The position numbers and the translations under genes were made by a program. From an uncultured Oscillospiraceae bacterium (GTDB lineage Bacteria; Bacillota_A; Clostridia; Oscillospirales; Acutalibacteraceae): 64,000 nt of DNA. Under the pieces are notes generated by a model that saw nothing but the letters and a program-made list of their open reading frames with translations, did no database searches and was not told the DNA's origin. Positions within the stretch are counted from its first letter, which is position 1, and each line of letters opens with the position of its first letter. The stretch is taken from the NCBI GenBank assembly GCA_910589395.1, contig CAJUTL010000002.1, forward strand, positions 58,386 to 122,385, given 5' to 3'. Shown here in pieces: positions 16,805 to 23,694 of this stretch.

Positions 16805-17248
16805 TTGAAAACAGTTTCCAAACAGCAGTATGACCAGCGGGTAAAGCAAGCTTCCCCCAATTCCCCGATAGGAAAGGACTGTCTTCTGGCCTTTTTATTC
16901 GGCGGGCTGATCTGCACCATGGGCCAGGGCCTGTTTCAGCTTTATCAGGGCTGGGGCCTGGAAATGAAGGACGCCCGCATGGCGGTTTCCATCAGTCTGA
17001 TTTTTATTTCCGCCACTCTTACCGCCTTGGGCTGGTATGACAATATCGCCAAGCACGCCGGGGCCGGCACGCTGGTGCCCATTACCGGCTTTGCCAACTC
17101 CATGGTCTCGCCCGCCATGGAATTCAAAAGCGAGGGCTTTATCACCGGCCTGGGGGCAAAAATGTTCATCGTTTCCGGCCCGGTGCTGGTGTTCGGTATC
17201 ACGGCCAGCGTGGTGTACGGGCTCATTTTGTTTGTATTTCAGCTATAG
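16805..17248 (+). CDS. spoVAC: Stage V sporulation protein AC
   Basis: 147 aa from a TTG start at 16805, with AAAGGAG 8 nt upstream; the frame is open to 16643 but that part has no RBS. The SpoVAC/SpoVAE pattern is clear: KDCLLAFLFGGLICTMGQ, then ISLIFISATLTALGWYDNIAKHAGAGTLVPITGFANSMVSPAMEFKSEG in the core and a final membrane helix. In Bacillus SpoVAC is a forespore-membrane channel for dipicolinic acid uptake and release. In most Clostridia the gene sits in a spoVAC-spoVAD-spoVAE operon; here neither partner is adjacent and a strong terminator follows. Confidence 0.9.
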   Translation: MKTVSKQQYDQRVKQASPNSPIGKDCLLAFLFGGLICTMGQGLFQLYQGWGLEMKDARMAVSISLIFISATLTALGWYDNIAKHAGAGTLVPITGFANSMVSPAMEFKSEGFITGLGAKMFIVSGPVLVFGITASVVYGLILFVFQL

Positions 17249-17270
17249 GAAAAACCGAATTTTGCGTTTC

Positions 17271-17300
17271 AGTCCCCAGGTGCCGCGGCACCTGGGGACT
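17271..17300 (+). terminator. Intrinsic terminator of spoVAC
   Basis: A perfect 15-bp inverted repeat without spacer (AGTCCCCAGGTGCCG and its complement) followed by GTTTTA, 22 bp behind the stop. Confidence 0.88.
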
Positions 17301-17435
17301 GTTTTATGATCCAGGTGTTTTTTTCCAATTTTTCCTATACAGGCGGCGGGTTTTATGATATGCTGTGCAATAGAGAAACAGCCTGTAGCTCAGCGGCTGT
17401 GGTCTGCTGAACCATATTGTAACAGGAGGTACATC

Positions 17436-18608
17436 ATGTCGGAAACAGTATCTGAAATACGAAGGGAGCTCACGGAGAGAATTCTTCCCTTCTGGCGGGG
17501 CCTGCGGGACGATGAGCGCGGCGGCTACACCGGCCAGGTAGAGTTTGATCTGACCCGCCGCCCGGAAGCGGAGCGGGGCTGTATTTTGAACAGCCGGATC
17601 CTGTGGTTTTTCTCGGAAGCGTACCTGCTTTTAAGGGAGCCCGCCCTGCTGGACGAGGCAAAGCATGCCTATGAAATGCTGTGCAAAATGCTGGATCGGG
17701 AGCACGGCGGGGTGTACTGGTCCATGAACGCGGACGGAACCGTGGCCGACAGCACCAAGCACACCTATAACCAGGGCTTTGCCATTTACGCGCTGTCCGC
17801 CTACTACCGGGCCGGTGGAGAACAGGCGGCGCTGGAGCTGGCCCGGGAACTGTTCCGGCTGGTGGAGGATAAATGCTTTGACGGCGAAGGCTACCTGGAG
17901 GCCTTTACCGCCGGCTGGCAGCCCGCCGGGAACGATAAGCTCAGCGAAAACGGTGTGGAGGCTGGGCGCACCATGAACACCCTGCTCCATGTGCTGGAGG
18001 GCTATACCGGCCTTTACGAGGCGGGGAAGGATCCCGAGGTGCGGGAAAGGCTTTTCTGGATCATGAACACCTGGGCGGAAAAGGTCTATAATCCTCGGAA
18101 ATGCCGGCAGGAGGTGTTTTTTGACCTTCAGTACCACACCCTGATCGATCTGCACAGCTTCGGTCACGATATCGAGACCTCCTGGCTGGCGGACCACACC
18201 CTGGAGGTGCTGGGCGATCAAGTGCTGACGGAACGGCTTCGCCCCATGCTGCTCAGTATGGCGGACCATACCCTGCGGGCCGCTTATACCGAGGGAAACG
18301 GCTTCTCAAACGAAAGCGAAAACGGCAGGGTGGACTTCACCCGGGTCTGGTGGGTGCAGGCGGAGGCGCTGGTGGGCTTTTTGAACGCTTATGAGCATAC
18401 CCATGAACAGCGCTATCTGGACGCGGTTCGTTCCCAGTGGAAATACATCAGGGAAAAGATAATCGACCCCCGGGAGGGCTCGGAGTGGTTCTGGTCTGTC
18501 AGGGAGGACGGCACGCCTATTGAAAAGCCCATTGTAGAGCCCTGGAAGTGCCCGTATCATAACGGCCGCATGTGTATTGAGGTGCTGCGGCGAAATCCGG
18601 AGCTGTAG
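17436..18608 (+). CDS. Cellobiose/mannobiose 2-epimerase (AGE family)
   Basis: 390 aa. An (alpha/alpha)6-barrel protein of the acylglucosamine-2-epimerase superfamily. Cellobiose-2-epimerase signatures are present: KHTYNQGFAIYALSAYY, SFGHDIETSWL (catalytic His of HD-E), RVWWVQAEALVG and EPWKCPYHNGRMCIEVLRR with the second catalytic His. It epimerises C2 of the reducing-end residue of beta-1,4 disaccharides. The ATG at 17436 follows AGGAGG by 7 nt. The next gene, 35 bp on, is a mannosylglucose phosphorylase, so the physiological substrate is likely beta-1,4-mannobiose converted to mannosylglucose, as known for Ruminococcus albus and Bacteroides fragilis. Confidence 0.93.
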   Translation: MSETVSEIRRELTERILPFWRGLRDDERGGYTGQVEFDLTRRPEAERGCILNSRILWFFSEAYLLLREPALLDEAKHAYEMLCKMLDREHGGVYWSMNADGTVADSTKHTYNQGFAIYALSAYYRAGGEQAALELARELFRLVEDKCFDGEGYLEAFTAGWQPAGNDKLSENGVEAGRTMNTLLHVLEGYTGLYEAGKDPEVRERLFWIMNTWAEKVYNPRKCRQEVFFDLQYHTLIDLHSFGHDIETSWLADHTLEVLGDQVLTERLRPMLLSMADHTLRAAYTEGNGFSNESENGRVDFTRVWWVQAEALVGFLNAYEHTHEQRYLDAVRSQWKYIREKIIDPREGSEWFWSVREDGTPIEKPIVEPWKCPYHNGRMCIEVLRRNPEL

Positions 18609-18643
18609 CCAGACGGCCCACAAATACAGAAGGAGTGATCACA

Positions 18644-19807
18644 ATGACCTATCAGGAGCTGAACGAGCGTTATGAAGCGCTGATCGCAAGGAAAAACACG
18701 GTGGACGAGAGCCACCACAACGGCATTTACGAGCGCTGGGTAAATCCTGTGCTCACCCGGGAGCATGTACCGCCCTTCTGGGTCTATGACCCCAACCCGG
18801 AGACCAATCCCTATCTGCTCCAGCGGCTGGGAATAAACGCCGCCTTTAACAGCGGAGCTATTCTGTTGAACGGCAAATACACCCTGGTGGCCCGTATAGA
18901 AGGAAGCGACCGCAAGTCCTTCTTTGCCGTGGCCCAAAGCGACAGCCCCACAGAGGGCTTCCGTTTCTGGGATGAACCCATTCTGCTGCCGGACACCTGC
19001 CCGGAGGAGACCAATGTGTACGACATACGCCTGACCCAGCACGAGGACGGCTGGATCTACGGCGTGTTCTGCTCCGAAAGCAAGGACCGCACGGTGGGCG
19101 ACCTGTCCGCTGCTGTGGCCGCCGCGGGCATTGTGCGCACCAGGGACCTGAAAACCTGGGAACGCCTGCCCAACCTGGTGACAAAGCGCTCTCCCCAGCA
19201 GCGCAACGTGGTGCTGCACCCGGAGTTTGTGAACGGCAAATACGCCTTCTACACCCGCCCCATGGACGATTTCATTGAGACCGGCAGCGGCGGAGGTATC
19301 GGCTTCGGCCTGTGCGATGATATCACCCACGCCGTTATCGATGAGGAGCGCATGACCTCCATTCGGCGCTACCACACCATTACGGAAAGCAAAAACGGCG
19401 CGGGCGCGGTGCCCATTAAAACAGAAAAGGGCTGGATCCATATTGCCCACGGCGTGCGCAACACGGCGGCGGGGCTGCGATATGTGGTCTATGCCTTTGC
19501 CACCGCTCTGGACGACCCGGCGAAGGTGATCGCCGAGCCCGGCGGCTTTTTGATCGCGCCCTATGGCGATGAGCGGGTAGGCGATGTGAGCAATGTGGTG
19601 TTCACAAACGGCGCCATCGTCGATAAGGACGGCAGGGTGTACATCTATTACGCTTCCTCCGATACCCGCCTGCACGTGGCCTCCACAGACCTTGCCCGCC
19701 TGACGGACTATGTGTTCCACACGCCCGCCGATCCCCTGCGCAGCGTGGACTGCGTAAAGCAGAGAGTGGACTTCATTCGGAAGAACCTGGACTATTTGAG
19801 GAAGTGA
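18644..19807 (+). CDS. GH130 beta-1,4-mannosylglucose phosphorylase
   Basis: 387 aa. A five-bladed propeller enzyme that splits Man-beta-1,4-Glc with phosphate into alpha-mannose 1-phosphate and glucose. The GH130_1 pattern is clear: the N-terminal extension (EALIARKN), NSGAILLNGKYTLVARIEG, and EETNVYDIRLTQHEDGWIYG with the catalytic Asp127. Also GDVSNVVFTNGAI and YYASSDTRLHVA near the end. The ATG at 18644 is 9 nt behind AGAAGGAG; the GTG at 18635 overlaps that RBS and is rejected. It works directly downstream of the epimerase at 17436. Confidence 0.94.
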   Translation: MTYQELNERYEALIARKNTVDESHHNGIYERWVNPVLTREHVPPFWVYDPNPETNPYLLQRLGINAAFNSGAILLNGKYTLVARIEGSDRKSFFAVAQSDSPTEGFRFWDEPILLPDTCPEETNVYDIRLTQHEDGWIYGVFCSESKDRTVGDLSAAVAAAGIVRTRDLKTWERLPNLVTKRSPQQRNVVLHPEFVNGKYAFYTRPMDDFIETGSGGGIGFGLCDDITHAVIDEERMTSIRRYHTITESKNGAGAVPIKTEKGWIHIAHGVRNTAAGLRYVVYAFATALDDPAKVIAEPGGFLIAPYGDERVGDVSNVVFTNGAIVDKDGRVYIYYASSDTRLHVASTDLARLTDYVFHTPADPLRSVDCVKQRVDFIRKNLDYLRK

Positions 19808-19878
19808 GCTGGCTGTGAGCCGGAAGAGAACCTGAGCCGGCAAAAGAATGAAACGATCACTTTTTGGGAGGGAACCGT

Positions 19879-20745
19879 ATGCTTCGCACCTTAGACCCGT
19901 CCATGCTGGGGCTGTCCCAGCCGATCCGGGAATTGGCCCCCTGGGCTGCCAGGTATGGCTTTCAGGCCGTCAGCGCGCCGCAGGAGGTGCTTCGGGATAA
20001 GAACGCCGCCCGGGAGGCGGCCGCTGTTATGGCGGACTGCGGCCTTTCCTGGGGCCTGATGCCTATGCCCGCCGATTTTTATCATTGGGAGTTGGACGAC
20101 GCCGCCTTTGAAAAGGCCCTGGAGACCCTCCGCCGTGATGCCTGCGCCGCCCGGGTGCTGGGCGTGACCCATGCCTATAATCATGTGTGGCCTTGCAGCC
20201 CCAGGGAATTTGAAGAAAATTTTTCCTGGGTCGTAAAGCGGATCCGCGCCGTAAACGGAATTTTGCGGGAAAACGGCATTTTCTACGGTTTGGAATTTTT
20301 GGGCCCGCAGGAGCTGCGCACCTTGGCGGAGCATGAGTTTATCCACTCTCTTTCCGGCGCTCTGGCCCTGGCCGACGCCGCAGGCGATGGGGTAGGGATC
20401 GCCTTCGATGTATTTCACTGGTACTGTTCTCAAAACGGCGCTTTGGACGATGTTGTGCTGATGGAGCGGCAGCTTCACCGCCTGGTGGCCCTGCACCTCA
20501 GCGACGCCGTTCCGGGCCGGGAATACCGGCAGCAGCAGGATATGGACCGCCGCCTGCCCGGCGAGACCGGAATCATCAACGCGAAGACGGTGCTTTCCCG
20601 GTTCCGCCGCCATTCCTGCAATCCCCTGTATATGGCGGAGCCCTTTGAGCCCTGGCGTACCCGGCTGGGCAACATGACGGCGGAGGACGCCGTGCGCACC
20701 GTCTCCCAGGCGCTGACCGGGGTGGAGGAGGCTCCACTTCCATAA
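19879..20745 (+). CDS. Xylose-isomerase-like TIM-barrel sugar isomerase/epimerase
   Basis: 288 aa. AP-endonuclease-2/xylose isomerase-like fold: a TIM barrel with GLEFLGPQE, GIAFDVFHWYCSQNG (metal-ligand Asp/His pair) and LVALHLSDAVPGRE (His and Asp ligands) and MAEPFEPW supplying the final Glu. Substrate unknown. The ATG at 19879 follows GGGAGGGA. It is the third gene of the mannan set (71 bp gap), so it may handle mannose- or fructose-type intermediates, but this is inference. Confidence 0.82.
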   Translation: MLRTLDPSMLGLSQPIRELAPWAARYGFQAVSAPQEVLRDKNAAREAAAVMADCGLSWGLMPMPADFYHWELDDAAFEKALETLRRDACAARVLGVTHAYNHVWPCSPREFEENFSWVVKRIRAVNGILRENGIFYGLEFLGPQELRTLAEHEFIHSLSGALALADAAGDGVGIAFDVFHWYCSQNGALDDVVLMERQLHRLVALHLSDAVPGREYRQQQDMDRRLPGETGIINAKTVLSRFRRHSCNPLYMAEPFEPWRTRLGNMTAEDAVRTVSQALTGVEEAPLP

Positions 20746-20769
20746 AATTCGGCAGTGAGACGGCTTTGT

Positions 20770-20880
20770 AAATGAGGAATGAGCAATGAAAGGGCAAGGA
20801 CACCACTGAACTATAAATTTATTGCATTCCTTGCGGTCAGGCCAGAATTGCCCTTACGCGCTGAGCAGGCTCCGCCGCAA
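20770..20880 (+). repeat. Decayed composite repeat module (C and B motifs)
   Basis: ATGAGGAATGAGCAATGAAA (C motif) is followed by TATAAATTTATTGCATTCC, CTTGCGGTCAGG.CAGAA and a CTCCGCCGC end, which align with a shortened B motif. The A palindrome and the TTAGTTG words are missing here. Confidence 0.55.
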
Positions 20881-20984
20881 AACAGATGTTTTTGTTGACT
20901 TCTTCACGATTCGCTCTAACTTGTAGCTTTCCAAAAGCCGGCCCTGCCGCTTAGTGAAAAGTGAAGATTGAATAGGGAAAAAGT

Positions 20985-21022
20985 AAAAATCGGCAAGTCT
21001 CTTTTGAGACTTGCCGATTTTT
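20985..21022 (-). terminator. Strong terminator behind a displaced tRNA 3' end
   Basis: AAAAATCGGCAAGTCTC and GAGACTTGCCGATTTTT pair over 17 bp around TTTT. On the minus strand it follows directly on the tRNA-like 3' end at 21021-21036, just as the terminator at 21331-21373 follows tRNA-Arg. Confidence 0.8.
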
Positions 21023-21036
21023 GGCGCGCTCGAAGA
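21021..21036 (-). other. Candidate attachment-site remnant (tRNA 3' end copy)
   Basis: On the minus strand TTCTTCGAGCGCGCCA resembles the 3' end of tRNA-Arg (TTCTCCGGCGCGCCA, 21374-21388): the last 8 bases are identical and a CCA end is present. It is followed at once by a terminator. This is what is left behind when an element inserts into a tRNA 3' end and supplies a new one. The match is short, so the call is tentative. Confidence 0.45.
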
Positions 21037-21092
21037 AAAAAGTTCTTGAGCAACGCTCAAGAACTTTTTGGGAGCTTCGTAAACGAAGCTCC
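21037..21092. other. Two adjacent hairpins
   Basis: AAAAGTTCTTGAGC pairs with GCTCAAGAACTTTT (21037-21068), and GGAGCTTCGT pairs with ACGAAGCTCC (21071-21092). They lie between the att-like copy and the integrase remnant. Confidence 0.6.
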
Positions 21093-21102
21093 ATCAAATT
21101 AA

Positions 21103-21318
21103 AAAACGAATCTTTTCCGGGCAGAGATAGCCCTCGAAACCGCTCAATATCTACTGGGCCATTCTTCCATTCAGATGACCGCAAATATTTATACCCATAT
21201 GGACAAAGAGGACGCCGCTTCCTCCATTGCTCAACTGGAAAATTATCTTTCTGACGGCAGTCAGGAAACCGGAAAAAATCCAGAAAGTAGTCAAAAGGTA
21301 GTCAACGAGGGAATTTGA
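21103..21318 (+). pseudogene. Tyrosine recombinase (integrase) C-terminal remnant
   Basis: In frame from 21103 to the stop at 21318 the translation includes AQYLLGHSSIQMTANIYTHM, the conserved C-terminal box of phage/ICE integrases (LLGHSS with His, and the nucleophile Tyr in IYTH). The rest of the tail (KEDAASSIAQLENYL) is also typical. Only about 70 residues remain; the catalytic Arg box HxLRH and everything upstream are gone, and a stop lies at 21100. It ends 55 bp from tRNA-Arg, the usual place for an integrase next to its attachment site. Confidence 0.85.
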
Positions 21319-21330
21319 AGGTATTGAGGA

Positions 21331-21373
21331 AAAAAGAAAACCCTCAGAAATCGCATGATTCCTGAGGATTTTA
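21331..21373 (-). terminator. Intrinsic terminator of tRNA-Arg
   Basis: On the minus strand AAAATCCTCAG and CTGAGGGTTTT flank a loop of about 12 nt and are followed by CTTTTTT, starting at the tRNA 3' end. Confidence 0.85.
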
Positions 21374-21450
21374 TGGCGCGCCGGAGAAGATTCGAACTCC
21401 CGACCTCTTGATCCGTAGTCAAGCGCTCTATCCAGCTGAGCTACCGGCGC
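21374..21450 (-). tRNA. tRNA-Arg(ACG)
   Basis: 77 nt including an encoded CCA. The acceptor stem GCGCCGG/CCGGCGC, D-loop AGCTCAGCTGGATAGAGC, anticodon stem-loop CTTGA-CTACGGA-TCAAG (anticodon ACG) and T-loop GTTCGAATC all fold normally. In bacteria the A34 of this tRNA is edited to inosine by TadA, letting it read CGU, CGC and CGA. It serves as the likely integration site of the lost element at 21.0-21.3 kb. Confidence 0.97.
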
Positions 21451-21529
21451 ACAGGGGAGGAAATGGAACATTTCCTCACAGCTTTATTATTATAGACAGT
21501 GTTGTTTCAAATGTCAAGGGGTTTCTGCT

Positions 21530-23425
21530 TTATTTTGGGTCTCGTTTGTCTTCTGTTTCCAGGGCCTGAGAGAACCTTGTGAGGGAACAGCCGAAGGGGG
21601 GAAGAACTCCGAAGGGCTTCAGGGGTTCTCCCAGCAGCGGGGTTCCCGGCTCCTTCGGCAGGGGCAGCGGGGGGATATTCTGGGAGCAGTCGCTGCGGTT
21701 GACAAGAAGGACCAGGCTTTCCCGCTTGTTCTCCACGATGGCGAAGCGCTCAAAGGCCAGCAGGTTTCCGTCCGCCAGCAGGGTGCGGTAGCCGCCGTGG
21801 CTCAAAATGGCTTTTTGCCCGGCGCGAAGAGCGCCCAGGGTCTCATACCACCGCAAAAGCTCCTGATCCTCACGGCCCCAGGGATAGCAGGCCCGGTTGA
21901 AGGGATCCCGGTAGCCCTCCATGCCGGCCTCGTCTCCATAATACAGGCAGGGAACCCCCGGCAAAAGATACTGGATCAGGGAGGCGAGCTTCAGGCGGCG
22001 CTTTCCCAGCTCCCGCTGCTCTGCAGAAAGCCGCTGGGCGCTTTGCCATTCTCTGCCCCGGCCTCCGGAGGGCTCGCCGCCCAGAACCGTAAGGGCCCGC
22101 TCCGTATCGTGGGTGCCGATATGGTTCATCAGAAGATGCAGGCACTGTGCGGGGTAATTTTCCACCAGGTTTTCCACGATCTCCGCAAAATGCCGGGGGT
22201 CGTTTCCCAGAAGAAAGCCGAAAATGGCGTCCCGGAAGGGGTAATTCATCACTGAGTCCAGCTGATTTCCCAGAAGATACCGGCGGCGCACGCCGTAGGC
22301 GGACTTGTTGGAGGCGTCCTCCCACACCTCGCCCAGCACCAGGGCGTCCGGCTTTTCCGCCTTGGCGGTCTCTGCAAGGCGGTCGATAAACTCGTCGGGC
22401 AGCTCATCGGCCACATCCAGCCGCCAGCCGGAGGCCCCGGCCCGAAGCCATTTGCGGACGATACCGGCTTCGCCGTTGATGTAGCTGTTATAGGAAGGAT
22501 CAGTCTCCCGCACGTTGGGGAGGGTATCGAAATTCCACCAGCAGTCATAAGAATCCGGCCAGCTGCGAAAGGAGTACCAGGAGGAATAAGGGGTTTCCTG
22601 AGACTGATAGGCCCCCGGTTCCGGATAGCGCCCTTCCCGGTTGAAATATACGCTGTCGCTGCCTGTGTGGCTGAACACGCCGTCGAGAATGACCCGGATC
22701 CCCAGCTCCTTGGCCGCCGCGCAGAGCTCGGAAAAATCCTGCTCGGTTCCAAGCTGCGGGTCTATTTTGGAATAGTCCGCCGTATCGTACCGGTGATTGG
22801 AATGAGATTCAAAAATGGGATTGAAATAAAGGCAGGTAACGCCCAGCTTTTTCAGGTAGGGCAGCTTTTCCCGCACACCCTTTAGGTCGCCGCCGAAGAA
22901 ATCGGAATTTGTCACCTTGCCTTGCTCGTTGGGCTTCCAGTCCGGCTGATCGTACCAGTCCCCGTGCAGCGTGCGGTCGGAGGGAATGTTCGCCTTCGGG
23001 AAGCCAGAGCGGGCGAAACGATCCGGAAAGATCTGGTAGAAGATCCCTCCCGCAAGCCATTCCGGGGTGGAGAGCGACTGGGAATAAACCGTCATTTGCC
23101 AGCGGGCTGTGCCGCCGCTGACGGCCTCTCCGGAAAAGCCCCGGGCAAGGCGCAGGCTGCCCCGGCAGGTGCGGGCCTCAAAATAATAGAAATACAGGCC
23201 GGGAGCGGAGGGGGTATAATGGCACTCCCACCACTCCTTATCCTCCCCGTTCATACCGCACCAAAACAGGTCCAACCGCTGGGTGCCCACCCCCTCCTGC
23301 TCCATGACCAGCTGAGCCGCCGAGGCGGAAAGCTCCCTTGGCAGCGTAATGCGGAAGTGAACGGGAACCCCTTCCGGGGAAGCGCCTACCGGATCTTTAT
23401 ACAGGGGATCTCTGGAATGAAACAT
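21530..23425 (-). CDS. GH13 alpha-glucan hydrolase (neopullulanase/cyclomaltodextrinase type)
   Basis: 631 aa, cytoplasmic (no signal peptide). The N-terminal beta domain (about 1-125) is followed by the catalytic barrel: IFYQIFPDRFARSG, GVFSHTGSDS (region I), GWRLDVADELP with nucleophile Asp (region II), LGEVWEDAS with acid/base Glu (region III) and NHIGTHDTER with the transition-state Asp (region IV). A beta-sandwich C-terminal domain ends the protein. These enzymes cut maltodextrins, cyclodextrins or pullulan inside the cell. It lies downstream of glgP on the same strand, which suggests joint use of glycogen or maltodextrin. RBS gaggagg. Confidence 0.93.
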   Translation of the reverse strand: MFHSRDPLYKDPVGASPEGVPVHFRITLPRELSASAAQLVMEQEGVGTQRLDLFWCGMNGEDKEWWECHYTPSAPGLYFYYFEARTCRGSLRLARGFSGEAVSGGTARWQMTVYSQSLSTPEWLAGGIFYQIFPDRFARSGFPKANIPSDRTLHGDWYDQPDWKPNEQGKVTNSDFFGGDLKGVREKLPYLKKLGVTCLYFNPIFESHSNHRYDTADYSKIDPQLGTEQDFSELCAAAKELGIRVILDGVFSHTGSDSVYFNREGRYPEPGAYQSQETPYSSWYSFRSWPDSYDCWWNFDTLPNVRETDPSYNSYINGEAGIVRKWLRAGASGWRLDVADELPDEFIDRLAETAKAEKPDALVLGEVWEDASNKSAYGVRRRYLLGNQLDSVMNYPFRDAIFGFLLGNDPRHFAEIVENLVENYPAQCLHLLMNHIGTHDTERALTVLGGEPSGGRGREWQSAQRLSAEQRELGKRRLKLASLIQYLLPGVPCLYYGDEAGMEGYRDPFNRACYPWGREDQELLRWYETLGALRAGQKAILSHGGYRTLLADGNLLAFERFAIVENKRESLVLLVNRSDCSQNIPPLPLPKEPGTPLLGEPLKPFGVLPPFGCSLTRFSQALETEDKRDPK

Positions 23426-23439
23426 ACTGGGGAAACCTC

Positions 23440-23665
23440 CTCATTTTCAAGGGCCGCTGGTATTCAGCGGCCCTTAAGCGTGTCGAAAATTCTTTTCGCC
23501 ACGCTTAAACTTACTTGAAAAAATCAAGGATTTTTCCAAGTAAGTTGTGATTGAAACGCGAGAGAGGGACCCTGATGGTCCCCTCTCACACTCTTCCCCC
23601 TTCCGTTTCTTACGTTAGAGGGTTTAACGACAGTCTGGGGCCGCTGGTACCCAGCGGCCCTTACT
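23440..23665. other. Five consecutive hairpins between glgP and the GH13 gene
   Basis: No gene here. Stems: AAGGGCCGCTG/CAGCGGCCCTT (23449-23475); TTAAGCGTG/CACGCTTAA (23474-23508); ACTTACTTG/CAAGTAAGT extended by A/T pairs (23509-23545); GAGAGGGACC with GGTCCCCTCTC (23562-23587); GGGCCGCTGG/CCAGCGGCCC (23638-23660). The first and last stems are nearly the same sequence. Individually they could be terminators of glgP, but on the minus strand none has a long U-tract. Confidence 0.75.
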
Positions 23666-23694
23666 TGCAGATGAAATTTGTGGGAGAGCTCACA

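Noticed and set aside
18557..19843. A 428-codon minus-strand open frame
   Set aside because: Antisense shadow of the GH130 gene.
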